From: Dirofilaria immitis
Lineage: Eukaryota; Nematoda; Chromadorea; Rhabditida; Onchocercidae
Length of the DNA: 64,000 nt
Assembly (NCBI GenBank): GCA_024305405.1
Contig: JAKNDB010000096.1
Span: 1 to 64,000 of the forward strand
Reading direction: 5' to 3'
Within the stretch, counting starts at the first letter, position 1, and the number at the start of each line of letters is the position of its first letter. The translations under genes and the position numbers were made by a program. The notes beneath the pieces were generated by a model that worked only from the letters and a program-made list of their open reading frames with translations, was not told the origin of the DNA and ran no database searches. Positions 10,533 through 22,100 of this stretch are shown here, piece by piece.

Positions 10533-10870
10533 ATATATAAATATATATATTTTTCTAATTGTTTACTTATTTACTTGTTTGCTTATTTATTTACTTTTCT
10601 TTTTTAATTCATCACCATCGATTGATTGCTATATAGATCGCAGCACTACTTTTTACATTTTATAATTTCAATCTTTTCTATTATTCTATTGCAACAAAAA
10701 TTTATTATGTTTTAAAAGGTAAAAACTTTTCACGATTATTTATCGTAACATTGAATATCATTCTACTATATAAAATCAAATTAATAATTTTAATTTAACT
10801 ATGAAATATAATTATAAAAATATATCAATTCTGTACTTTATAGATAGAAAATTTTTTACATATAAATTAT

Positions 10871-10990
10871 TTGAATCAATCGATTTTGCACTATGAATTG
10901 TTGTTATCGATTGAATCAATCGATCCTACACTACAAATTATTGTTATCTATTGAATCAATCGATTCTATTATGAATTGCTGTTATCGATT
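10871..10990. repeat. 40-bp tandem repeat, three copies
   Basis: Copies start at 10871, 10911 and 10951. Each has TTGAATCAATCGAT, a variable TACACTACAAATTA-like part and TTGTTATCGA. It again contains an ATCGAT core. Confidence 0.85.
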
Positions 10991-11729
10991 ACGCAAAAAT
11001 TTTCTCTTTCTTTTTTTTCCCTTCAAAATTTTAAATAATGACCTTTGAGTCATATTTTGTAATTTTCGTGCCATATGTGAGGTATTTTCACGCGACATAT
11101 TGTTGCGATATATAGACGAGATAGATAGATAGATAGATACCTTCAAAACTAATCACACAAAAAAAATTTTAACAAAAACAATGACATTTTAATACTTTGT
11201 AACTTCCTTTAAGTTATGCTTGAAAAATATGAATAAAAGTTTGAAATTTGCATTAAAAAAAATTCATTTCTATTTAAATTATCACTATAATAATATATAT
11301 ATATATATACATATGCATGCATGTATGTTATTAAATAAATTATGCAAATTTATCATTTTTTTTTGTTGTTATCATATAGTTTAACGGAGAAATATGCATA
11401 TTTATTCTTTAAAAGATATGATAAATAAATAAATGGTAGTTGTTTTAAAAAATAAAAAAATTTTCAATAATGATAAATACTATAAATAAAGTAGCAATAA
11501 TAATAATAATAAATTTAAAAAAAAGATATTATTATCAATAATAAATGCTAATCATTCATTATCTAATTATATTTTTAAATATAAATTAAATTATGTAAAT
11601 AATTTTTATGCAAAAACTTTTCTTCTATCAAAACCTTATTTCATTCTTTTAAATATGCTAATCTTTTGTGTAATAATTGATAATAAATCATGATAAGTAT
11701 ATATCGTGCAAATAAATTAATAATTATTA

Positions 11730-11850
11730 TACTATACTATATTACTATTCAAATAAACTAATAAATATTATACTATACTATATTACTATTCAAATAAATT
11801 AATAAATATTATACTATATTGTATTACTATTTAAATAAATATTATACAAA
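11730..11850. repeat. 41-bp tandem repeat, three copies
   Basis: Copies at 11730, 11771 and 11812 share TACTATACTATATTACTATT and AAATAAATTAATAAATATTA. Confidence 0.85.
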
Positions 11851-11960
11851 TAAAGGCTATATGAATAAAATAAATAAAATATTGAAATATATAAAAATAA
11901 ACATGTATAAATTGTTGTCTATATTAATATCTGCATACGTATATATATATATATTTATGC

Positions 11961-12060
11961 GTGGGTGTAAATGGTTACGTTGGCGACACATATATATATG
12001 TGCGTGGGTGTAAATGCTTACGTTGGCGATACGTATATATGTGTATGTGGGTGTAAATGT
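11961..12060. repeat. 43-bp tandem repeat, 2.4 copies
   Basis: GTGGGTGTAAATG starts at 11961, 12004 and 12047, with TTACGTTGGCGA and a TATATATGTG run between copies. Confidence 0.85.
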
Positions 12061-12196
12061 ATGTATCTAGATATAATTTGATGATGATAAAATTATGAGT
12101 TATTAATTTTATATATCATTTATTATATAATATACATTTTGAAAAGAAAGAAAGAAAGAATGGCAACTTCATGGAGCAATTTATCGATGTTGTATA

Positions 12197-12210
12197 GTCG
12201 TCATGGTGAC
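12197..12210 (+). promoter_or_regulatory. X-box (RFX/DAF-19 binding-site match) upstream of dyf-5
   Basis: GTCGTCATGGTGAC matches every position of the C. elegans X-box consensus RYYNYYATRRNRAC. It lies 581 bp before the dyf-5 ATG in genomic distance. A probable 5'-UTR intron (12313-12737) reduces this to about 156 bp in exon terms, a usual distance for such sites. DAF-19 controls ciliary genes in C. elegans, and dyf-5 is a ciliary kinase. Confidence 0.6.
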
Positions 12211-12790
12211 ACGAATATATAATAATAATAATAATAAATATTCCAACATATATTGGTGCTTATTCTTGAGGATTTATAGGTGCTTAGTTTTTGAATCGAT
12301 GAGAAAATTTAGGTAAGTGAGAAGAATATTTTTCAACAATTATTTATTTTTTCTTTTTCTTTTTAAATATTTACAATTTGTACTTTTATTTATTTACCTA
12401 TGTATTGTTGATTAAATCATTTTTTATCATTCATATTATCAAGAGAATAGATGGATGATGGAAGAGTAGATGTGTTTAAATTTAATAATATCAATAATTG
12501 TTAGGTAAGAATGAAATAATAGTCATCTAAAAAAAAGAAAAGAGCCTAGCTAAAAAAAGTTTAATTAATAGTTATCGTTTGTAAATTATCTTTATTGAAA
12601 ATATATTTTTTCGCCAAAATGAAAAAAAAAATAATGCAACGTCTCAAAAAATATAGCCTATTACTATTTAATATGCTAATTTTAGAAATGATTGATTTTT
12701 TTTCGTTTTCTATCCCGTTTTTTTTTTTTTTTTTTAGATTGAAAAATTAAACGATATAATTTTACCGATCGATTTATGTATACAAAACAT
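12211..12790 (+). other. dyf-5: Probable dyf-5 5' leader with an intron
   Basis: A strong donor, AG|GTAAGTGAG, occurs at 12312/12313. An unusually long T-tract acceptor (17-plus T then AG) ends at 12737. Together they suggest a non-coding first exon ending at 12312 and a second leader piece 12738-12790 before the ATG at 12791. The transcription start is not seen. An alternative is SL trans-splicing directly at 12738. Confidence 0.5.
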
Positions 12791-14903
12791 ATGGCTACTT
12801 CAACAGGTCAAACATTAGCCGATCGATATTTAATGACGAAACGTCTTGGTGATGGAACATTTGGTGAAGTATTACTTGCTAAAAATTAGATACTGGTGAT
12901 AAAGTAGCTGTTAAAAGGTTTATTTAAAATTTAAATTTATTTTTAAATTTGTTTTTTTTTAATCAAAAAAAGCACATTTTTGATTATTGATCATTTTCTC
13001 GAGATTTCAATAAGTTTAAACTCAAATACTTAACTGATACAATTTTTTAAATCATTCAGTTTCATTTTTTTTTGTTTAGAATGAAACGAAAATTTTATTC
13101 ATGGAATGAAGCGATGGCATTGCGTGAAGTGAAATCATTAAAAAAATGAATCATCCAAATATTATCAAATTACGAGAAGTAATCCGTGAACATGACAACT
13201 TATATTTCATTTTTGAATATATGCAAGAAAATTTATATGAACTTATGAAGGACAGGTAATAACTAAATGTATATGCATGAAAATATTGCATGATGATAAG
13301 TTTTTTTTGAAAAATTAACTTTATTATTATAGCAATTGATATACATCATTAAACATATCAATGATTTTTTGGCGAAAAAAAAACATTTATAAGTTGGCAA
13401 AAAAATGAAATGTTTACTAGGAAGCATTTGGAAGAAATTATCCGATCAATATTTTCGATCCGTTTTTTCTTATTAAAAATTTGTTGTAAATAAAAATTAA
13501 GTATTTGAAATTTTGTATAGCTAAGGAAAAAAATCGCATCGCAAAAAATATTAATTCAATTAATTGCTATTAAAATTAATTAATTAATTAATTTCTTTTA
13601 AATATCTTTTTTTTCTATTCCAATTTCATTAACTTAAATTTGTTAAGTGAAAAAAAAGTTTTGTTTATAATTAATTTTATTTTGTTAATAATTCTTTTTT
13701 GCTTATTTAGCTTATCTAATCATTTCTCTTTTTCTTTAAGGGAAATTATTTAGAAGTAATTTCAAAAAGATTATAGAAACAAAAAAAAACTTAATATTTC
13801 TAATTAATATAAAAATAATAATTGTTTTATTCAATGATTATTATATTTATATTTTTAATTTAAATAAATTCTTTTTTCTTTAAATTATTGATTTATTCAT
13901 TTAATTCATTGATTATTTTAATCGCTTTTTAATTATCAAATATATTATTATATTATTTCATTATTTACTTTGAATTCGTTAATTTATTTTTATTAAATTA
14001 ATTAAAAGATAATATTTTAGTTGATCAATTTGATCAATTACTATTTAAAATATTATTTATTTATTTCTAAAATTGTATTGTTTTTGCCATACATAAAAAT
14101 GAATTTGGAAATTAAAAATTTTTTTTCAAACTTTTCTATTTATTATTATTCATTTCATTACTATATCATTTAGATGATAATATTTGATCAATGAAAAAGG
14201 AAAATTGCTAAATATAATTTGCTTTGAACCATCAAAATATATTTGTAATAATTAATTGAACAAGACAAAGAAAAAAAAAGAAGAAAATATAATAAAATGA
14301 AGAAATTATTAAATAAATGTATGAGAAAAAAAGAAAAGAAAAAATATAGTAAATTTAAAGAAGAAAATTTTTTTAATTAAAAATATTATTCAAATCTTTC
14401 AGAGATCGTTATTTCCCGGAACATATTATACGAAATATAATTTATCAAGTATTACAAGGTTTAGCATATATGCATAAAAATGGTTAGCCTTTTCGTTTTT
14501 TCTGATTATCAGTTTAAAAAATAATTTACTGATAATGAATAAAGCATAATTTTTATTATTATTGGCAAGTTTAATTTTATTAATTAAGCAAATTTAATTT
14601 TACTAATTAAGGATATTTCATTTTATTAATTAAAGATATTTAGTTTCACTAATTAAGATTATTTTATCAATTAAGGATATTTAATTTTAGTAATTAAGAA
14701 TATTTCATTTTACTAATTAGAGATATATTTTACTAATTAAGCAAATTCGATTATACTATTTAAGGATATATAATTTTACTAAATAGAATATTTCACTAAT
14801 TAAGCAAATCTGATTTTATAATTAAGAGATTTTATCTTAAATTTATTATCAATTTATTTTGAAGAAATTATATTTTCTTTCTTAAAAATATTACCTATTA
14901 TTA

Positions 14904-14934
<31 letters not shown>

Positions 14935-17715
14935 CGTATAGAATTTAAAAATTTTTAATTTTTTTAATAAAAATAATAAATTAAGGCTTTTTCATCGTGA
15001 TATGAAACCGGAAAATATTATGTGTAATGGTACAGAATTAGTTAAAATTGCTGATTTTGGTTTAGCACGTGAAATACGTTCAAGGCCGCCATTTACCGAT
15101 TATGTTTCTACTCGTTGGTATATATATTTTATCATTAATCTTTTTTTTTCTAAAGTTTTAATAAATTTTTGATTGTTTTTGCAAGAGATCAAAGTTTAAA
15201 TTTTTAGATTATTAAAATTAAACTTTAATAAAATAAGTGTTAAAATAAAAAAGTATAAGAAATGCTTTGTTTGAATCTATAAGAAATATATTAAATATAT
15301 TTATTTAAATATGTTATACGCATGATAAGCAAAATTAACAATATAAAGTTATGATGATATGATAAGAGTAATTTGATAATTGGGTATGCAAATCAAGCAA
15401 TGATATGATAATAAAAATAAAGATATGATAATAATAAGTCATCGAATAGAAGCTTTATGACTGACTGATAAATATGATATAAAATTAATGATAATTATTA
15501 TAATAAATATATAAATAATATTTTCTTGAATGATTAATTCAATAAGATGTGATAAATGTTTAAAGCAAAAATTCCAATTATCATTTTGATAAGCAAAACA
15601 TAGGATAGTTGAAAAGGATGAAATTTAGGATAGAATTAATTAATTAAAATTACTACTTGCCAAAGAAGCAAAAAGAAAAAAAATTAATTTTCAGGTATCG
15701 AGCTCCAGAAATTCTTTTACGTTCTACCTCATATAATTCACCAATTGATATTTGGGCACTTGGCTGCATTATGGCTGAATTATATATGCTTAGGCCATTA
15801 TTTCCTGGGACATCAGAATTAGACCAACTTTTTAAAATTATTACTATACTAGGAACACCTAATAAGGTTAGTACTATTTACAATTTAATAATATTTTTGC
15901 AATAGAAATATTAAACGCAGGATTGATTCTTAATGTTAAAATCTTGAAACTATGATTACATATTTTTTATATATATGATAATTGATTATTACTTTTTTTA
16001 ACATAAATAGAAAGGTCAAATCTTAAGTGTCTCTAACTAATTAGTTGCACTTAGAATAAAGTAGAAAGGTCAAATCTTGAGTGTATCTAACTAATTAGTT
16101 GCACTTGTAGTAGAAAGTAGAAAGGTCAAATGTTGAAGATATTTCATTTATTAGTTGCAAGTGAAATATATCATCGAGAATAATACATTATAGGTAAATT
16201 ATATTATTGCTAAAAAAACTTTTATAATCTTTGCTATGCGCTAATAAAAAAAACTTTCCTCAGTAATGCTTACAGGAAGATTGGCCTGAAGGTTATCAAT
16301 TAGCTGTAGCGATGAATTTTAAATTTCAACAATGTGTTCCAATACCTTTTGCAACAATTGTAAATTCAATTGGTGATGATGGCCTGAAATTGATGACAGA
16401 TATGATGATGTGGAATCCGGAAAACGGCCTAGTGCACTTGGTGTTAGTGAATTTTTGAGACAAGCATAATTGAATTAAGATTGATATTTGAAAGTAATTA
16501 ATCCAAAAGTTTATATTACAAATGTTTTTCAGTCTTTGAAATACAGATATTTTTTGATTGGTGAAAAGTTAGGAGCACCAACGATCAGCAGTCAACCGTC
16601 TACATCAAATCGAGAAGCTAGTGCTAATTCAACACTATCTGATTCATGTGTATTACTTGGTAAAACAAAATTGAAAACGAATGTATCCGAGACAAAAATT
16701 AAAATTGATGTCGGGAATGTAAATCCCGAAAGAAATATCAATAGAAATTTACCTATTATAAAGTAAGTAACTTAATAAATTCTCATTTCGATTGTTTCCT
16801 AATTAATTAAAATACTTGAATTATATTGCCATGATAATCGTAATTTTTATAACTATAATTAAATAAAATACTTGAATTATATTGCCATGGTAATCATAGT
16901 TTTTACAATTATAATAATTAAAATTACAGACTCTTAGATGAGCCAACAAAGAATGATACAATATTAGATAAGAATAGTCAAACAATTACTGGTACTGTTG
17001 TTATGAAAACTAAATTACCTGCCAAAGATTTATATATGTCAAAATCGAGATATATGCCTGGTTTGTTTAAACTTTTTCCTTTCCTATCTCTATCCTATCT
17101 TATATCTTATACCTATCTATCTTATCTTATTTAAAATCAAAAACTTCAATCAATCTATAATCGTACATTTTCATTTCTTATTAACTTTTTATTATATTAT
17201 TTAATGAATATATAAATAGTAATAATTCATCGCCTTTAGGTGTTATGATAAATCCAATCAATCAACAAAATATTGATCCAACAAAACGATCAAATTTTAA
17301 GCCAAATCCAGCAAGATCAGCAGTACAGGCCCGTTTTGAATATGCTTATGGTAAAATTACTAATCTTTTTGTATATATTGAAAATTTGTAATTAATAAAT
17401 GAATTATTATATAATTTTTTTTTTGGTTGTAAAATGATTATAGTAAAAATATATTTGATTAATTCATTAAAGGATATGTACCATCATTTGGTGCTCGAAA
17501 ATATCCATTAAATAATACTATAAGTACAAAACCATCTGGAAGAATTGATTGGACAGCAAAGTAAGTTAAAAATTAATAAAAAGAATATATTTTATTATAG
17601 TTTTCATTTTTTTTTCTTAAATTAGAAATGAAAATGTTATTTCTTATTAAATTTTAATTTTTTTTTCAAAAGATTAAATTTTTATGATATATTTTGCAGA
17701 TATATTCGACACTAA
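12791..17715 (+). CDS. dyf-5: MAK/ICK-family ciliary kinase DYF-5 (11 exons)
   Basis: Exons: 12791-12917, 13080-13255, 14403-14482, 14986-15117, 15695-15866, 16276-16442, 16533-16762, 16930-17060, 17240-17350, 17473-17560, 17700-17715; about 477 residues. Kinase features in order: glycine loop [18 protein letters not shown] lysine, [16 protein letters not shown], catalytic [14 protein letters not shown] activation motif in [15 protein letters not shown], then GTPNKEDWPEGY. The divergent tail ends GRIDWTAKY, as MAK/ICK proteins do. The C. elegans orthologue controls cilium length and intraflagellar transport motors. Four one-base deficits (A runs at 12891, 13141 and 16421; T run at 14988) would each truncate a naive translation; allowing for them all exon phases agree. 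Intron 3 and later introns carry tandem repeats. Confidence 0.93.
14571..14830. repeat. ~27-bp AT-rich repeat in a dyf-5 intron
   Basis: About nine degenerate copies of a TTTTACTAATTAAGGATATTTAA-like unit in intron 3. It is followed at about 14895-14935 by an ATT trinucleotide run. No coding potential. Confidence 0.75.
16009..16165. repeat. ~55-bp tandem repeat, three copies, in a dyf-5 intron
   Basis: Copies of AGAAAGGTCAAATCTT start near 16009, 16063 and 16119. Each is followed by CTAACTAATTAGTTGCACTT or a decayed form of it. Confidence 0.85.
16805..16925. repeat. 56-bp tandem duplication in a dyf-5 intron
   Basis: AATACTTGAATTATATTGCC starts at 16811 and again at 16867, with similar flanks. 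The second copy runs up to the acceptor of exon 8. Confidence 0.8.
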
Positions 17716-19163
17716 ACAATACGATACAATACGATAGATGTATGTATATAAAATGATATAGGATGCCTTATCAAATTGTTAAAATGCCATTTTTTCAATC
17801 ATTTTATATTCAATGTATAATGTAGCATGTTGTATACAAAATAATCAGTTTGATAATGAGAAAATTCTATTCACAGTTGGTAAGTGAAGAAAAATTCTAC
17901 TCTTATTCCAAACAATTTTATATGAACTGAAAATAAGAGTGCACCGGAATATTTTGCGATTAAAAGCGTATCGGAATGTTAAGCAATCTTTGAAAATTCG
18001 AGAAAAAAGTGATTCTATCATCTCCTTTAAAGGGATTATCATTATGGAATCGTCCTTTAGAAAACAGACAAGCTGGAAAAGGAAAAGAGGTCGAAGGTCA
18101 GAGCGCCAATTTATGCATATTTCTTCGATGTGATGAAAGAGAAGCTGGAACAGCTGCCAAAAATTATAATAACAAAAGCAGTATTGCTCTATATAAAGGA
18201 TATGCTTTAGTAAGATAAATATACCTGATTCTTATAACCTAGAATATAATTTATTTCAAAAAGAAAACATGTAGTAATCCAATCATTTAATATCAAAAAA
18301 AAGAGAAAAATTCAAGTATATTAAAGAGCGAAAATTTTCACTAAGTATTTGGTCAATCAAAATATCAGCAAATTAAATTAAGTAGCAAATATGATGTAAA
18401 TATACGTACACGTATTTGCTCTTACTATAAATAACATTCAGCAAATTATTATTATTAAGAGGGCTTATAATTGATAAGATCCGAAATATAATTTTTTCAA
18501 AACAAACAAACATTCAAGTTATGAGCAAGTCAGAAATTAATATTTTTAAAATAAAATTCCAAAAAACATATAAGTAATTGGACAATGAGAAGAAACATAT
18601 AATCTTAATGAAAGAACTTAGTATCGAATGATCACAAAATATTTGAATTTATGGAACAAATTTAAGAAGAGTTTTTCAATGAGTTAATTTTATGCAGGCA
18701 AAAATATTTCAATGATAAAGCTATGCTTTTGGATGGAACAAACAAATCATTTTATCCAGAGTTTAAACTTAAAAGAATGATGAAATAAATAACAGGAGAA
18801 AATAAAACCATTTGGAAATTTCATTTTCACTTATAAGTGAGTGCAATCTTGAAATTTATACAAATTAGGTACAACATATTCATATATCCGCGCACGTGAA
18901 TAAAATAAGTTGCACGTAAAAGATTTTTATATAAAAAAATTTTTCACTATAGAGGCGTAAAACCATAATGCTAATTTTTACAGCATCCATATTGAATTTT
19001 AACCTCTAAATATGATAAAGAGAAAGTGAACTTTGCTAATGAGAATTGGAAAGAATATCTTTTATGCAAAATTATTGTAATAATATATTGCACGCTAAAT
19101 TTGAAAAATTGTAAATTTGTGGAAAAAGTGAGGCATTAAAAGATAAAACTGATAATATTGTTT
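17716..19163. other. Convergent intergenic region between dyf-5 and ppfr-1
   Basis: Both flanking genes end here. A plus-strand frame at 18009-18218 is less AT-rich than its surroundings and has protein-like wording (LENRQAGKGKEVEGQSANLC, then CDEREAGTAAKNYN). An overlapping frame lies at 17939-18133. Neither matches a family I know and no splice model joins them, so I leave them as unexplained. The remainder holds nothing recognisable. Confidence 0.45.
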
Positions 19164-22100
19164 TCAGACTGTTTCTGAGGTTATATTGTGATCGGAAGAC
19201 ATAAATTGGTTAGTGTGATATTTGGCTGAAACAATTTCTTTCATTTCACGAATTCGTTGAGCATAATCCTTCGCCTAAAAAATTGTAAAAGATTAAATTT
19301 GGCTCAATTTTGCAATACTAAGATAAACTTATAACTTCATAAACACAAGTTTCAATTCTTTTTCGGCAAATCTTATTTTTGTATACAATAATCATGCTTA
19401 TAACTGCATGTATCTTGGGACAAAAATTATAACACCAAAATGTCAAAATGTGGAAGAGGCTTACGTTCACTGCATTTTCAGTATCTGGAATTCCAAGTGA
19501 CATTCGAGCAGCGCGTCTACAATCAACATCTTTATCGGAAAGTAGCATTTCGAGACTGTGATGTATAATTGATGAGTCACATGAACCACGGAAAGCATAT
19601 CCACCATGCGTTTTTGAAAGAGATCGTACAAACGCCAAACGTACATTTGCTACTGCTGAAAATTTCAATCTGTCACTTTCCGAGTTTAAATTTATTGGAA
19701 ACTTCTCGTTTGCAACTTCCTGACTTTCCTAATATCTAATTAAATAAAGAAATTAATGACAGAATTAATGAATATGTTTGAAACGCGACTTACAATCTCC
19801 GGCTAGCCTCATCAAATCATTTAATAGCAGTGATGAAAATTGTTCGTAGCTTAATACTTCATCTTCCAAACTTTTTTCACAGAACAAAGCAAATCTATAA
19901 ATAAATCGAAAATATTTGGCGTGAAAATAAACGTGTTATAAATTTTTTCTATGAATTCATATAATATAGAATGAGACAGCGAATAATACCAAATCATTTA
20001 ACAGCAGTGATAATTAAATAACTCACGTTTGCCTTCTTCGCCAATTCATTGATCGAGCAAATCCCTTCACAATATCACTGATAAAGGAATCGGTGATTGG
20101 AATAAATGACATATCGGTTCTATAGGAATTACAGCAGTCCGAACTCCACTCTTCACTAATAAATTTCCTAATATTCTAGCCAATAATACAGTTGCTTCTT
20201 TCCGTACATCTGATATCCTATCTGAAATTTGTCACTTCAATAAATTAGTTGTGATAATATTCCTTGACTAATCAAGAGAATGAGGAAGTCAATCATTAGC
20301 GATTCTGTTTAATTACCGACTGCTCACCCTAATTTTTGCATTTTAAAAACTGAAAACTAACCATTAGCTAATGTTAAAGCTATGGCAGCCAAATATTCAT
20401 TTATGTCGTGCATAGCAAAAAGATCACACAAAAGTATGCATTGTCTGAAAGGGAACATCGGTTTAAGAAATTTATAAAAAATTAAATTCATAAACTTGCT
20501 AAGAAAAGATGTTAACAAAGAAAAAATTAAAGAAATATCACTCAAATCACTCAATAAAAAAAGATTATCAGATCATTAGGACTATCTCAAATAATGTAAT
20601 ACAAAAATATTCACCTAACATATTCATATCTATACCTCCAATTACGTCCATTATCAGCAGCGGAATGTAAAAATTTGGTAATATAGATAACAGTTTTTGC
20701 CTCGTACGAGGTGTCACCAGCTGAAACAAAACGAACTATTTCTATTTTTTTGTTTAATATATTTAAAAAAATGATAATTATATAATCAACTAGTCCAAAC
20801 AAAAACAACTAAATTGAATTAATTAATTTGAAATAAGCAACTTAAATATTAATATTTATTCTCATTTTCCGATAACCATGAACTTACTTTAAAAAAATCA
20901 TATAAATGATTTAATAATCCAAGTTTCACATCTTCCACATCTTCCATGAATCGTTCAAATACCGGTACCAAATGAGCATCTGCATTTTCTTCCCCAATAA
21001 TTGCTGCAATTTCGTGAATCGATGATGCTAATGTATGTCGAACACGCCACTGAAAAAAAATAAAGAATGATGAATATGAATATGATCTACCTTCTTCTTA
21101 ATATATTTAACAATTAGCTAACTTTTTTACAACTTTTAATGTTATTACTCTCGTCAGATGAAAATATATAAAAATATCTGATATACTATACTCGTACATG
21201 AATGAAAACTTGAAAATCTATTTTTTTTTTTACTTACAATAACATTTGAATCAATGCTTCTGCATTCGCAGCAAACAGAGATGATATTCGAAAAAGAAAG
21301 TCAGTACTAAAGAAATGGATCTATATATAGTAAATATTTATATTTATTCAATTTTTTAATTTTATAATGAATATGAAACAGGTTATTAATAACATTTCAA
21401 CTTCACACACAATTTCGGTTGAAAATTCTAAAGCGTAATAATTACCAAAAACTTACCTGCATATCTGATGCTAATTGTTTATAGGTACCCATGATACACG
21501 GCCAATTGTTGCGACCGAGAGTAAAAGCAACAGCAGGAAAACTGTGAGCACACTGCCGATTTATTTCACTATCTGCATTATCACACGGTGAAACCATATG
21601 TACAAAACTATCGAGCAAAGCTTGTGGTATTACCATCTAAAATATTATATTTATCCAATTGATAATTCAAAGTTAATGATAGCAAAAAAACAAGAATATC
21701 GTGATGGAAGAAAATGTCACGAAATGAATAGTATTTTAAAAGTTCATAAATCAATCGTTAATTTGTCCGAAAAGCGAACTTGGGTTCTAATATTGATAGC
21801 TGAAGATGTCATTCGCTCATTTTCATCATCTTCAATAGAATTGGCTGATGGACCTGTTTCAGATAAACCCGTAAAAGTTTTATTCAGTTCATCAGAAATT
21901 ACATCCAGTGCATCTAAATCATCCTCTTCCATAACATATCTATCGTATTTTGAGTGCTTATCAGCTGCAGTTTGTGCATCCTGAAAACTTGCAATTTACC
22001 TCTACAGATCAAATTGAAGATAGACCAAATTTGTTCCTCTAAAAATACTTCTCAAAATATATTGTAAATGATGTAATCATAAAACTTTAAGAAAAGAACT

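Larger units (their letters stand above)
10533..12196. other. Divergent intergenic region between the phosphatase and dyf-5
   Basis: Upstream of both genes, very AT-rich, no coding exon recognised. It holds three short tandem arrays: a 40-bp unit with TTGAATCAATCGAT (10871, 10911, 10951), a 41-bp unit with TACTATACTATATTACTATT (11730, 11771, 11812), and a 43-bp unit with GTGGGTGTAAATG (11961, 12004, 12047). A GATA run lies near 11125. Confidence 0.6.

Noticed and set aside
10414..10665. Plus-strand frame near 10414-10665
   Set aside because: It is antisense to the first exon of the phosphatase, whose minus-strand ATG at 10532 and splice phases are consistent.
12791..17715. dyf-5 as a pseudogene because of early stops
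   Set aside because: All breaks are single missing bases in homopolymers, catalytic motifs and splice sites are intact, and the exon sum becomes an exact multiple of three.
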